From assembly GCA_964433755.1 (NCBI GenBank), contig CAYSSR010000008.1, forward strand, positions 20,217 to 84,216: a stretch of 64,000 nucleotides of DNA, given 5' to 3'. The number at the start of each line of letters is the position of its first letter. Position 1 is the first letter of the stretch. This DNA is from JAUVXJ01 sp964433755 (GTDB lineage: Bacteria; Chloroflexota; Anaerolineae; UBA7937; B3-Chlor). Below the pieces are notes generated by a model, which searched no databases, was not told the DNA's origin, and saw only the letters and a program-made list of their open reading frames with translations. The position numbers and the translations under genes were made by a program. Below, in pieces: positions 1 through 8,559 of this stretch.

Positions 1-1
1 G

Positions 2-181
2 GCTCTGCCGCGCGTGGACAAGGTGATCTACGTCGTGCTGCTTCTCTTGGCGATTCCGTCCACACCCTTCGTTCAGATCGCCAGATATGGTGTGTACGAG
101 GATACGATTCTGCTGGCCGCGGGCTTCTACAGCCTGTTCTTGTTGTGGAGATACTGGAGGGTTGAGAGGCTGCCGGCTTAG
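2..181 (+). CDS. C-terminal fragment of a membrane protein
   Basis: The window opens inside a reading frame that runs without a stop to the TAG at 179-181. The visible 59 residues begin ALPRVDKVIYVV and contain two hydrophobic stretches (about residues 8-24 and 36-50) ending in a basic, cytoplasmic-looking tail WRYWRVERLPA. This is the end of an integral membrane protein; the family cannot be named from this piece. The next gene has its own promoter, so the fragment probably closes an upstream unit. Confidence 0.6.
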   Translation, partial: ALPRVDKVIYVVLLLLAIPSTPFVQIARYGVYEDTILLAAGFYSLFLLWRYWRVERLPA

Positions 182-264
182 TCTGTTGAAGGGGTGTCTG
201 GCGCGTGGACAAGCTGAAGCTTGTCCTACGGAAGTGGGGCTGGAGGTATGCCAGGCGGCGGGCG

Positions 265-293
265 TTGCCCCCGGTCAATGGGCATGCTATACT
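265..293 (+). promoter_or_regulatory. sigma-70-type promoter for the surface protein gene
   Basis: TTGCCC (265-270), a 17-nt spacer, then TATACT (288-293). It lies about 50 nt upstream of the GTG start at 346, in the only gap between the membrane protein fragment and the surface protein gene. Confidence 0.5.
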
Positions 294-345
294 GGTAGCC
301 TGAGTAGGGCATAAAGGGACCCTTGCCCCGAGGGGTGGTGTCAGA

Positions 346-1413
346 GTGCAACAGCGGACGCGATCGACCCTGGTCTTGTGTGCAGGAGCTGCATGGCTCA
401 TCGTCTCGCTTCTGGCTTGCCCTGCGACTACGGAAGCTCAGGAGGGGAACAGGTGCCCAGAGGTCGAGCAGTATCCCAACAACCTGATCTACAACTGCAG
501 CTTCGAGAGAGGGTGGGTCCAGATACCTCTGGGGGAGATCGGTGAGGGTTGGGAGTACTCGATCGAAGCTGGTCAGCCTGCGCTGGACCATTCCACTTTC
601 GAACGTTTGCACGGCGACACTGCCCAGCGTATGTGGACCGATGGCGTCCCGTTCACCGGGAGCATCTACCAGCGGGTGGAGAATGTAACACCTGGCGTGG
701 CGTACTCCGCCGCCGTCGACTGGGCAGCCATCAGTCCGAGCATGGAGGCCAACGTAGGGCGCAAGGTGGGCATTGACCCACTCGGCGGCAGTGATCCTAC
801 CTCCGCGACGGTTGTCTGGAGTTCTTCCCTCTGGACGTGGGGACACGATTTCTCGGCCTTGAGGGTGTCGGCTGTCGCTCAGGCCACGGCCATTACCGTG
901 TTCGTCAGAGTGGACGTACCATCGTCCGCGGGCAAGGATGAGGCATTCATCGACTTGGTGCGCCTGGAGGTGGATTACACGCAGCCTACGGCCACGGCAA
1001 CGCCTGTTCCGCCGAGCCCGACGCCCACCTCTCCACCGCCCACGGCTACGTTGACCGCTCTGCCTCCCACGGAGACGCCCATGCCCACAGATACGCCCCT
1101 CCCCACTGCCACGGCCACTCAGGAGCCGTCAGCTACGCCAGCACCTACGGAGACTCCAGTGCCCACGGAGACCCCGACGGCTAGCCCCGTCCCCACGAGC
1201 ACGGTCGGCTCTGCGAACGTGGTCGAGCCCAACGTGGCCCCGGCACCCACTGACACGGCGCCGGCGACCGTTGCGTCGTCCAGCGCGCGAGGGGCGGATT
1301 CCTCCTCGTGGGTCCCGACGGTCCTGCTGGGAGTGGCCCTGGTCTCGTTTGGGGGAGCGGCGGTGCTGGGTGTACTACTGGTCGTGCTCCGGCGCTCTCA
1401 GGGGCGGACGTAG
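346..1413 (+). CDS. Secreted, membrane-anchored surface protein with Thr/Pro-rich stalk
   Basis: 355 residues from a GTG start. An N-terminal signal sequence (about 1-32, with LLAC and TEAQ as possible cleavage sites) leads into a roughly 170-residue globular domain. That domain starts NLIYNCSFE and is followed by a GWVQIP/GWEYSIEAG-type sequence, reminiscent of galactose-binding/CBM-like beta-sandwich domains; this is resemblance only. Residues about 208-295 are a low-complexity Thr/Pro/Ala stalk of the TPTATATP type. A hydrophobic segment (about 323-345) followed by RRSQGRT forms a C-terminal anchor. The architecture suggests an extracellular ligand- or glycan-binding protein held on a stalk. 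Its last 16 nt overlap the convergent PHP gene. Stalked proteins of this style are frequent in Chloroflexota. Confidence 0.75.
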   Translation: MQQRTRSTLVLCAGAAWLIVSLLACPATTEAQEGNRCPEVEQYPNNLIYNCSFERGWVQIPLGEIGEGWEYSIEAGQPALDHSTFERLHGDTAQRMWTDGVPFTGSIYQRVENVTPGVAYSAAVDWAAISPSMEANVGRKVGIDPLGGSDPTSATVVWSSSLWTWGHDFSALRVSAVAQATAITVFVRVDVPSSAGKDEAFIDLVRLEVDYTQPTATATPVPPSPTPTSPPPTATLTALPPTETPMPTDTPLPTATATQEPSATPAPTETPVPTETPTASPVPTSTVGSANVVEPNVAPAPTDTAPATVASSSARGADSSSWVPTVLLGVALVSFGGAAVLGVLLVVLRRSQGRT

Positions 1414-2456
1414 ATGGGGTTGGTGAAGACCCAGCCACGTCTCTGGAAGAGGCGGCGGCGATAGGCCTCGACACGATAGACCCCAGTGTCGGCGACTTGG
1501 CACTCGAGCTCCTTGCCGTTTGCCGTGGCTACGAGGTGGCCGTTCCTGAGGAGACGTAGCTCGGCCTTCAGAGGTGACGTGACCTCCAGCGTGAGGTCGT
1601 GGGCAAAGGGAATCTCGGCACCCATCGTGGCTGTGGAAGAGCCGCTGCGGGCCGTGAAGCGGAAACCTCTCGCATCGCCGATGGCGTCGTAGGCCACGAA
1701 GCAGCTTCCCCTCTTCAGCGCGTCGTAGACCAGCGTCCTGTCGTGTTCGAGGTCGTGATCGAACTGTTCCGGGGCCAGGATGTGCGTCCTCAGCGCCCTG
1801 AAGCAGTGCTCGTACGGCAGAACCGCTCGGCGCAGGGGACCGACGCTGTAGGTGTTGCCATGGGCGTCGGTGCCGGCGATGGCGACTGTGGGGCGGTGAC
1901 GGAGCAGCTCGTCCCACTGGCCCAGGGTCTCCGGGAAGGGGCCCGTGATCGCAGCCTGGGGAAACAGGATGTAGAAGAGCGCCCTTAGTCTGTCCTCGAG
2001 GTAGCTCTTGAACTCGGACATGTAGTTCCAGATCTCCAGGCCGGCGAAACCTGTGACTTGCCAGTCCACCCACAACAGCTCCGGCTCCCGGGTGAAGGCT
2101 GGGCTGTGCTCGAAGGGATGGGCCAGGAAGCCGAAGCCGCCCTGGGAGTCGACCTGGTCGATGAGCGTCTGGGGTGGTGTGTGGTCCCCTGGCACGTGGT
2201 CCTTGATGTCGAAAGCGAGATAATGGTTGGCCTCAGGCTTCCTCTTGGTGTCATGGATCTCCTCTCCGACGAGCAGAAGCGTGTTCTCATACCAGCGCTC
2301 GACGCGCGCCGTGAGCACGTTGTGGTCGGTGACGATGAGGAAGTCGAGGCCGGTCCTCGAAGCGACGGAGGCCACGTCCGCGTGGGTCATAGCGCCATCG
2401 GAGGCGGTGGTGTGCAGGTGGATGCTGCCCACGTATTCGTGACAGGGGTGGCTCAT
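1398..2456 (-). CDS. PHP-domain (CehA/McbA-like) metallohydrolase
   Basis: 352 residues from ATG at 2456; longer in-frame extensions run into the preceding gene and have no ribosome site. Metal-ligand motifs of the PHP fold are visible: HLH at 13-15, DH at 44-45, GEEIHD near 64-69, and GTDAHG further on. These are the signatures of trinuclear-metal phosphoesterases and of the CehA/McbA hydrolase branch. The C-terminal ~90 residues look like a beta-rich accessory domain. The substrate cannot be told. It probably shares a transcript with the two genes upstream (2491-2760 and 2863-3702), 34 nt and 102 nt apart. Its 3' end overlaps the convergent surface protein gene. Confidence 0.8.
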   Translation of the reverse strand: MSHPCHEYVGSIHLHTTASDGAMTHADVASVASRTGLDFLIVTDHNVLTARVERWYENTLLLVGEEIHDTKRKPEANHYLAFDIKDHVPGDHTPPQTLIDQVDSQGGFGFLAHPFEHSPAFTREPELLWVDWQVTGFAGLEIWNYMSEFKSYLEDRLRALFYILFPQAAITGPFPETLGQWDELLRHRPTVAIAGTDAHGNTYSVGPLRRAVLPYEHCFRALRTHILAPEQFDHDLEHDRTLVYDALKRGSCFVAYDAIGDARGFRFTARSGSSTATMGAEIPFAHDLTLEVTSPLKAELRLLRNGHLVATANGKELECQVADTGVYRVEAYRRRLFQRRGWVFTNPIYVRP

Positions 2457-2490
2457 GCAGTGTCTCCGATGGCCGGCGTGCCAGGCGAAG

Positions 2491-2760
2491 CTATTCCGCA
2501 GGAGCGGGCTCGTCATCCCAAGGCAAGTCGTCTCGAGATTCGGTGCGGGCGATGATCTCCCGGGCTCTGTCGGCCAGGTGCTCCGGGACCATGATGCGCA
2601 CCTCCCCCAGGCCATCTACGGTGACGGCAAAGACCTGGCTCTCGTACTGGAGCAGGACGGGGATGCCCTCGCTCTCCAGCTTGCCCTTGATCACGTGCGC
2701 CTGAAGCTGGCCGTGGGCGGTATGAACCTTCTCGAGCTTCGTCTCATCCTGATCGGGCAT
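2491..2760 (-). CDS. DUF2007-like putative signal-transducing protein
   Basis: 89 residues. The core HVIKGKLESEGIPVLLQYE followed by a VRIMVPEHLADRAREII pattern matches the small DUF2007 family (ferredoxin-like, ACT-like fold; an element is moved between beta strands and a short helix picks up the C-terminus). Members are annotated as putative prokaryotic signal-transducing proteins with no settled ligand. The acidic tail ends WDDEPAPAE. It sits 34 nt upstream of the PHP hydrolase gene in the same direction and so is probably co-transcribed with it. There is no strong ribosome site (AAGG ten bases before ATG). Confidence 0.65.
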   Translation of the reverse strand: MPDQDETKLEKVHTAHGQLQAHVIKGKLESEGIPVLLQYESQVFAVTVDGLGEVRIMVPEHLADRAREIIARTESRDDLPWDDEPAPAE

Positions 2761-2862
2761 GCGCTTTGTGCCTTGTCAGCGGACTGCTGGTGCCTACCGA
2801 CAGTTGTCCGTCTACGTGCTGGATGATCTGCCAAGGTGTGTCAGCCGCAACCTTCCAGATCG

Positions 2863-3702
2863 CTAGCCCAGACTCAGTCGCTCCACCTCTTTCATCTCCG
2901 TCAGTTTCCTGGTCACGCCGAGGGCGGTGAGCACGGGGAAGATGATGCTCAGCAAGACCACCGGAATCCAGGAAAGTAACGTGTTCACGAGCACCAGGAA
3001 CTGGAACAGCATGAAGGCCGCGGCGAGGGGCACCAAGCCCTCGACGGACTGCAACTGCTCTTCGACGGGCTCCAGCCACTGTTCCTCGAAGCCCTGCACC
3101 ATCTGAGCGAGCAACGCCTCCCTCTCCTCGGAGTTCAGGTCCGTGCGCGATTCGATCTGCGAGGTCATGGGAGCCATGACCATCTGCCGGATGGAGTCCT
3201 TCAGCGCTGCTGGGATGGTGAAGCCCTGCTCTTCGATCTGTGCTGCGTAGCCGAAGTATAGACTCAACGAAGCGGCGATGGCCAGTCCCGTGAGCAGCAC
3301 GGACTGGCTTCCCGATATCGGCTCCACAGAGAACTCCAGCCGGCCAGCCAATCCCGTGGCTACTCCTCTGCAATAGGCCAGAGAAGCAAGGAGATACACT
3401 GCCGCCGCCACGGCGCTGGGCAGGCTCAGCTCCCAGCCCAGAAACGCCGCGCACGCCGACAGGGCGAAGATCAGCGCAGACAACCATAGAGGCCGGACCA
3501 GAGCCGCGGTGAGGCCCGCGACGACAGCAACGGAGGCCATGCTCCCCAACAGGAACAACAGAACGGGCAGGAAGCTCGTATCGAGGAGCAGTATGAGCTC
3601 GTATTGCTGATCGACTCGCGCGCACGCTCGACCGAAGAGGAACCCCGCCAAGATCAGCAGCAGGGCGAGGACCGAGATCTTTGCCGTTCTTGCCGCCGAC
3701 AC
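2863..3702 (-). CDS. Polytopic membrane protein of unknown function
   Basis: 279 residues from GTG at 3702, chosen because AAGGAGG lies 6 nt upstream; a longer reading frame to 3759 lacks such a site. Several hydrophobic segments (about 10-27, 38-65, 69-90, 96-110, 130-150, 225-262) indicate six to eight membrane spans. A hydrophilic stretch at about 155-220, rich in Glu/Gln (SEEREALLAQMVQGFEEQW), interrupts them and probably forms a cytoplasmic or exposed helical loop. I do not recognise the family. It heads the unit that continues into the DUF2007-like and PHP genes. Confidence 0.6.
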   Translation of the reverse strand: MSAARTAKISVLALLLILAGFLFGRACARVDQQYELILLLDTSFLPVLLFLLGSMASVAVVAGLTAALVRPLWLSALIFALSACAAFLGWELSLPSAVAAAVYLLASLAYCRGVATGLAGRLEFSVEPISGSQSVLLTGLAIAASLSLYFGYAAQIEEQGFTIPAALKDSIRQMVMAPMTSQIESRTDLNSEEREALLAQMVQGFEEQWLEPVEEQLQSVEGLVPLAAAFMLFQFLVLVNTLLSWIPVVLLSIIFPVLTALGVTRKLTEMKEVERLSLG

Positions 3703-3747
3703 CTCACACCTCCTTGACACTGTGCGGAAGCTGCGCCAGCCGGTGCA

Positions 3748-3776
3748 ACTATAGGTCACCTTCGACCCGGGGTCAA
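3748..3776 (-). promoter_or_regulatory. sigma-70-type promoter for the 2863-3702 membrane protein unit
   Basis: Read on the minus strand: TTGACC (3776-3771), 17-nt spacer, TATAGT (3753-3748). It sits about 45 nt upstream of the GTG start at 3702 and downstream of the HlyD gene stop, marking a new transcription unit. Confidence 0.5.
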
Positions 3777-3829
3777 ACCGTCATGATTCTTGTCCGGCCA
3801 GTGCCCGCAGCGGGCGAAGGACGGGCGGA

Positions 3830-5086
3830 CTACTCGACCACGATCGTAGCGTCAGCGGGCATCCCGGGCTTCAGATCGTGGTCTGGATTCGGGATAAGAA
3901 TCTTGACGGCGAACACCGTGTTGACCCGCTCTTCCTCGGTCTGGACGTTGCGTGGTGTGAACTCTGCCTCCGACGAAATGTAGACCACTTCTCCCTCGTA
4001 GACCTGGCCTGGAAACGAGTCGACTGCCACATCTACCTCCTGGCCGAGCTGGATGCGGCCATATCGGTTCTCGGGGATGTACACGGTCAGCTTGACCTCC
4101 TCGAGATTGGCGACGGTCATCAGAGTGGCGCCGGCAGAAGCCGTCTCCCCGACGTGGATCGACCGGCTGCTGACCAGGCCACTGAGCGGCGAGCGTAGGC
4201 TCATCTTGTCAAGCTGGATCTGGAGGATGCCCAGGGCCGCCTCGGCCTGGCTGACCAGGGCCTGCGCTACTGAGACTTCCTCGGCAGTCGGTTTGGCCAG
4301 CAACGAGTCGAGGCTGGCTTGTGCGACCTCCACGGCCGCTATCGCATCGTCGTACATAGACCGGGCCTGGTTCGCCGCCGCGTTCAAGGCTACGGGGTTG
4401 TTGCGCATCTCCAACAGGTTGTCCAGTTGGGTCTGCGCCCCGGCCAGTTGCTCCTCGGCGATGGCGACGCTGGCCTCTGCCGCTTGCACCTGCTGGTCCA
4501 GGGCCGCGTAGCTGGTCTTGCTCTGGTCATCGCCCGCGCCAGCGAAGGCGTCTCTCTGTATGATCACGGTTTGGAGTTGTGCTTGAGCTTGAGTCACTCC
4601 CCGCTGGGCCAGCTCCACCTGCGTGCGGGCTTCGTCTATCTGGGCGTCCAGTTCCTGCGGATTGTCTCGCAGAGCCACAGCATCGCGCCAGGCTAGTTCT
4701 GCCCCATCTCTGGCGGAGGTAGCCTGTCCCAGAAGGGCCTCTGCCGTCTGTATCTCTCCGGGTCGCGCCCCGGCTTGCACCAGATCGAGGTTGGCTTGCG
4801 CTGCGCCGACGGCGGACTCGGCCTGGCCGATCTGAGCCTCGAGGAGGGCGGAGTCCAGGAGTACCAGGAGCTGACCTTCCTCGACCTCGTCGCCTTCATC
4901 GACCAGCACGTCCTCGATGCGGCCTCCGAATTCCGAAGCGATGACCACTTCCTCGGCTTCGATGGTTCCAGACGCTTCTATGGCCCCCGCCGTCTCAGTA
5001 CCCTGACAGCCGGAAATCAATGCGGTCAGGAGCGCTGCGACTACCAGCAAGAGGGCAACGGCTTTGGTGCTATCCGTGATTCTCAT
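3830..5086 (-). CDS. HlyD-type membrane fusion (adaptor) lipoprotein
   Basis: 418 residues. A hydrophobic leader ends in a lipobox-like LISGC (Cys27), so it is probably lipid-anchored outside the membrane. Residues 40-80 (ASGTIEAEE...GGRIEDVLVDEGDEV) form the first half of a barrel-sandwich (lipoyl) domain. About 90-285 is a long Ala/Gln/Glu-rich coiled-coil hairpin. The second lipoyl half (LRSPLSGLVSSR) and a beta-barrel domain (LTVYIPENRYGRIQLGQEV) follow. This is the layout of adaptors linking ABC or other exporters to the outside. It is the last gene of the probable ten-gene operon and a diverged paralogue of the 5101-6495 gene. Confidence 0.88.
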   Translation of the reverse strand: MRITDSTKAVALLLVVAALLTALISGCQGTETAGAIEASGTIEAEEVVIASEFGGRIEDVLVDEGDEVEEGQLLVLLDSALLEAQIGQAESAVGAAQANLDLVQAGARPGEIQTAEALLGQATSARDGAELAWRDAVALRDNPQELDAQIDEARTQVELAQRGVTQAQAQLQTVIIQRDAFAGAGDDQSKTSYAALDQQVQAAEASVAIAEEQLAGAQTQLDNLLEMRNNPVALNAAANQARSMYDDAIAAVEVAQASLDSLLAKPTAEEVSVAQALVSQAEAALGILQIQLDKMSLRSPLSGLVSSRSIHVGETASAGATLMTVANLEEVKLTVYIPENRYGRIQLGQEVDVAVDSFPGQVYEGEVVYISSEAEFTPRNVQTEEERVNTVFAVKILIPNPDHDLKPGMPADATIVVE

Positions 5087-5100
5087 TGGTTCGCCTCCCC

Positions 5101-6495
5101 CTATCCCTCAACCAGAATCTGGGCATCGGCAGGCATGCCGGGCTTCAGTGCGTGATCCGGGTTCGGTATCTCTATCTTTACAGCGAACACGGTGCTGACG
5201 CGTTCCTCTTTCGTTTGCACGTTCTTGGGGGTGAACTCGGCGCCCGAAGCGATGTGCACGACCTTTCCTTCGAAGGTCCTCTCAGGATAGGAGTCCACAG
5301 TGATCCTCACCGCCTGCCCTACTCTTACCAATCCTATCTCGTTCTCAGGGACGTAAACAGTAAGCGTCACCTGGTCGAGGTCGGCCAACGTGAGCAGGGC
5401 GAAGTTTGGTGGGGCGATCTCTCCCACGCCGACCATACGTGCCAGCACGACACCGGTCCTGGGTGCGTGGAGCGTCATCTTGTCGAGTTGTACCTGTAGG
5501 GTGCCCAGTGCTGCCTCGGCCTGCTCCACCAGAGACTGGGCCACACCCACCTCCTGATCCGTGGCTCCTGCACGAAGGGCCTCGAGCTGTGCCTGGGCTA
5601 CTTCCACATTGGCCTCGGCGACCAGGTACTGCGCCTCGGCGGCACTGACCAGAGCATTGGCCTCCAACGGGTTCTCGCGCATGTCCAGCAGGTTGCGCAG
5701 GTTCTGGCGGGCGCCATCGCGGGCCTCCTCGGCTGCAAGAAGTCCCTCCCAGGCCATCCAGGCCTCCTGGTTTGCCAGATTGCCCTGCCTACGAACCTCG
5801 CTCAACACCGCCTCCCCCACGTTGAAGTGCCTCTTGAGTTCTATGGGGAGGCCGGGCACGGGTATCTCAACGTCGAAGCCCTCCACCAATTGTGGGTAGG
5901 TGCGTTCGAAGTACGCCGTTTGGATGTCGCTGGCGTGCGCGTTGGCGGTGGCTTGCGTCACGTTGAGTTCAGCGATGGCCAACTGGGTTCTGGCACCGTC
6001 GATCTGTGCCTCCAGTTGCTGAGGCTCGGCGCGAGCGGTCTTGGCATCATCGAGGGCCTGAAGCGCTCCATCTCGGGCCACTTCTGCCTGATGCAGGAGC
6101 GCCTCCGCCTGGGCGATGTCGGCCTCTGATGCGCCAGTCTCTACCTGAGCGAGGGCTGCTTGTGCGCCCTCGAGCGCGGCCTCCGCCTGGGTCATCTGGG
6201 CCCGGAGAAGGGCATCATCCAGGCGGAAGAGTGGAACGCCTTCCTCCACCAGGTCACCTTCGTCGGCCAGTACCTCCGCCACTCGCCCGCCGAGCTCCGT
6301 CGTTACCGATACCTCCTCGGCTTCGATGATCCCGGACGCGGCGAGAACGCCAGCGGGGGTGGCTTCGGTTTGGAGGCCGAGGTCGGCCAGCAGCTGACCC
6401 CAGATGCCGGGCTGCGAGCTCAAGTACCACAGCCCGGCGCCGGCGCAAACGAGCACTAGCGCCACTACCAGGAACCTCAAGTATCTCTTTCTCAT
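5101..6495 (-). CDS. HlyD-type membrane fusion (adaptor) protein
   Basis: 464 residues from ATG at 6495, preferred over an upstream ATG (6528) because AGGAG lies 9 nt before it. The basic N-terminus MRKRYLR is followed by one membrane span (residues about 9-27) with no lipobox. The lipoyl half-motif (ASGIIEAEEVSVTTELGGR) is followed by a very long coiled coil (about 110-330), a second lipoyl half (LHAPRTGVVLARMV) and a beta-barrel domain with LTVYVPENEIGLVRVGQ. The C-terminal ~120 residues closely resemble the neighbouring adaptor at 3830-5086, indicating a duplication. It follows the ABC ATPase gene by about 40 nt. Confidence 0.88.
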   Translation of the reverse strand: MRKRYLRFLVVALVLVCAGAGLWYLSSQPGIWGQLLADLGLQTEATPAGVLAASGIIEAEEVSVTTELGGRVAEVLADEGDLVEEGVPLFRLDDALLRAQMTQAEAALEGAQAALAQVETGASEADIAQAEALLHQAEVARDGALQALDDAKTARAEPQQLEAQIDGARTQLAIAELNVTQATANAHASDIQTAYFERTYPQLVEGFDVEIPVPGLPIELKRHFNVGEAVLSEVRRQGNLANQEAWMAWEGLLAAEEARDGARQNLRNLLDMRENPLEANALVSAAEAQYLVAEANVEVAQAQLEALRAGATDQEVGVAQSLVEQAEAALGTLQVQLDKMTLHAPRTGVVLARMVGVGEIAPPNFALLTLADLDQVTLTVYVPENEIGLVRVGQAVRITVDSYPERTFEGKVVHIASGAEFTPKNVQTKEERVSTVFAVKIEIPNPDHALKPGMPADAQILVEG

Positions 6496-6535
6496 TGCCT
6501 TCTTCTCCTCTAGCCGTTCTGACTCCATGAGCGCA

Positions 6536-7495
6536 CTAGTCCCCGTTCTCCTTGCCTACTCTCCGGTCTTCTTCCTTGATGCTGGAGATGAAGACGTCCT
6601 CCAGGGACGGCGCGATGATGTCCATGCCGGTGATTTCCACTTTCATGTCTCGCAGCAGGCGCTCTATCGTGGACTTGTGCGTCTCCAGGTCTGCTCCCAC
6701 GACGTGGATGAGAGCGCCATAGAGGGCCACCTCGTCGAAGAGAGAGGAGTCCCGCAGCGTGCTCAGCGCCAGATCTGGGTCTGAGCAGTCGATCTCCATG
6801 ACCTGTCCCTTCATGATCGTCTCTTTGATCTCCTGAGGCGTTCCCCGGGCCACGATCCGCCCCAGGTGGATGAAGGCCAGGCTCTGGCAGTGCTCTGCCT
6901 CGTCCATGTAGTGGGTGGTGACGAAGATGGTGGTCCCCTGGTCCGATAGCTCGTAAAGCAAGTCCCAGAAGGCGCGCCGGGAGATTGGATCTACGCCCGC
7001 CGTGGGCTCGTCGAGGAACAGCATCTCTGGCTCGTGGATGATGGCCGTGCCCAGGGCGAGCCGCTGCTTCCAGCCCCCGGAGAGGTTCTTGGTCATCTCG
7101 CGCTCCCTGCCTTTGAGATTAGCCATCTCCAGGATGTAGTCCTTGCGGTCGCGCAGACGCTTGCCCGTCACACCGTAGGTCCCGCCGTAGAAGTTCAGAT
7201 TCTCAGAGACCGTAAGGTCGTTGTAGAGACTGAACTGTTGAGACATATAGCCTATTCTCTTACGAATCTCCTCAGGATCCTTCTCAATGTCGTAACCCAA
7301 CACCGTGGCCGTGCCGTTGGTGGGACGTAGCAGTCCCAACAACATGCGAATGGTAGTGGTCTTTCCGGATCCGTTAGGACCCAGGAAGCCGAAGATCTCT
7401 CCGGTGGGGATGCGGAAGCTGATGTGATCCACCGCCGTGAAATCGCCGAACTCCTTGGTCAGCTCTTCGGCCACGACAGAGTGCTCGTTCTTCAT
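6536..7495 (-). CDS. ABC transporter ATP-binding protein (ABC-2 exporter type)
   Basis: 319 residues from ATG at 7495 (AAGGAG 8 nt upstream); an in-frame ATG at 7561 would overlap the preceding gene. Visible motifs are Walker A GPNGSGKTT (39-47), Q-loop at YMSQQ (about 83-87), signature LSGG (138-141) and Walker B MLFLDEP (158-164). An H-loop TTHYMDEAEH follows. The C-terminal ~90-residue extension is typical of DrrA/YhiH-like exporters. It hydrolyses ATP for the permeases encoded upstream, and is one of two ATPases in the operon, so a heterodimeric engine or two separate complexes are possible. Confidence 0.93.
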   Translation of the reverse strand: MKNEHSVVAEELTKEFGDFTAVDHISFRIPTGEIFGFLGPNGSGKTTTIRMLLGLLRPTNGTATVLGYDIEKDPEEIRKRIGYMSQQFSLYNDLTVSENLNFYGGTYGVTGKRLRDRKDYILEMANLKGREREMTKNLSGGWKQRLALGTAIIHEPEMLFLDEPTAGVDPISRRAFWDLLYELSDQGTTIFVTTHYMDEAEHCQSLAFIHLGRIVARGTPQEIKETIMKGQVMEIDCSDPDLALSTLRDSSLFDEVALYGALIHVVGADLETHKSTIERLLRDMKVEITGMDIIAPSLEDVFISSIKEEDRRVGKENGD

Positions 7496-7553
7496 ACCGC
7501 TAGCTCCTTTGTCTTCAGGCTGGTCTCCGCCAGGGGATCTGACAGGTTGCTGG

Positions 7554-8534
7554 CTAGTCACTCTCCGAAGACATGGGGTTGTTCGCTCGTCCCTCTGCTA
7601 TCCTCTTGCGAATCAGGGAGATGAAAGCCTCTTCCATGCGGGGCCTCGTTTGCCGCAGTCCTGAGACGGCGATCCCTTCGTTCTTGAGTTGGTCCTCCAG
7701 GGCTGACTTGCGTTTCTCCGCGCTATCCACGAAAACGTGGAGCAGGTCGCCGTAGGTCTGAATCTCCAAAACACCGTCCATCCCCGCCACCAGGTCCCGT
7801 GCACGCCTGAGGTCGTCCGGCCGCAGCTCGATCAGTTCTCCCGATATCAGGTCCTTCACCGCTTCCGGAGTGTCACAGACGATCATGTCTCCCTCGAACA
7901 TCAACCCCACTCGCGAACACCTTTCGGCCTCGTCCATGTATGGTGTGCTGACGAAGAGCGTGACGCCCCGGAGGTGCAGGTCGGAGAGGATGTCCCAGAA
8001 CTCGCGGCGTGAAACGGGATCCACTCCAGTGGTAGGCTCGTCCAGGAACAGGACCTCCGGCTCGTGGATGAGGGTGCAGGCCAGCGCCAGCTTCTTCTGC
8101 ATCCCGCCCGAGAGCTGTGCCGCGCGCCGGTCCTTGAACTCAGTGAGGCGGGCGAAGGCCAGGAGTTGTGCGATTCTCTCCCGCCGTACTTCGCCGCTCA
8201 CAGCGAAGATGTCCGCGAAGAAGTTGAGGTTCTCGATGACGGACAGATCACCGTACAGGTTGAAACGCTGGGCCATGTAGCCGATACGCTTCTTGATCTC
8301 CTCCGCGTCCTTTTCGACGTCGAATCCCGCCACGGTGGCAGAGCCATCGCTGGGGCTCATGATGGCGCACAGCAGACGGATGGTGGTGGTCTTGCCAGCG
8401 CCGTCGGGCCCCACCAGGCCGAAGATCTCGCCGCGCCTGATGGCGAGGTCCAGACTGTCCACAGCCACCACCTTCTTGAATCGGCGGGTCAGGCTGTGCG
8501 TCTCTATCGCCAGATCGTTTTCGTTGGACATCAC
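7554..8534 (-). CDS. ABC transporter ATP-binding protein (ABC-2 exporter type)
   Basis: 326 residues. Walker A GPDGAGKTT (42-50), signature LSGGM (141-145), Walker B VLFLDEP (161-167), with a C-terminal regulatory extension as in the partner ATPase. The switch region reads STPYMDEAERC, where Pro replaces the His normally found in the H-loop (STHYMDEA in the sister protein). The partner at 6536-7495 keeps its His. Loss of the switch His at one site is a known feature of asymmetric ABC heterodimers, so this subunit may carry the weaker ATPase site. The gene lies 25 nt after the preceding permease gene. Confidence 0.92.
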   Translation of the reverse strand: MMSNENDLAIETHSLTRRFKKVVAVDSLDLAIRRGEIFGLVGPDGAGKTTTIRLLCAIMSPSDGSATVAGFDVEKDAEEIKKRIGYMAQRFNLYGDLSVIENLNFFADIFAVSGEVRRERIAQLLAFARLTEFKDRRAAQLSGGMQKKLALACTLIHEPEVLFLDEPTTGVDPVSRREFWDILSDLHLRGVTLFVSTPYMDEAERCSRVGLMFEGDMIVCDTPEAVKDLISGELIELRPDDLRRARDLVAGMDGVLEIQTYGDLLHVFVDSAEKRKSALEDQLKNEGIAVSGLRQTRPRMEEAFISLIRKRIAEGRANNPMSSESD

Positions 8535-8559
8535 GTAGACCTCAGTTCTATGCCGCTTG

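Noticed and set aside
226..846. Long open frame on the minus strand over the surface protein
   Set aside because: It is antisense to a gene with a signal peptide and stalk, has no ribosome site and its composition is not protein-like.
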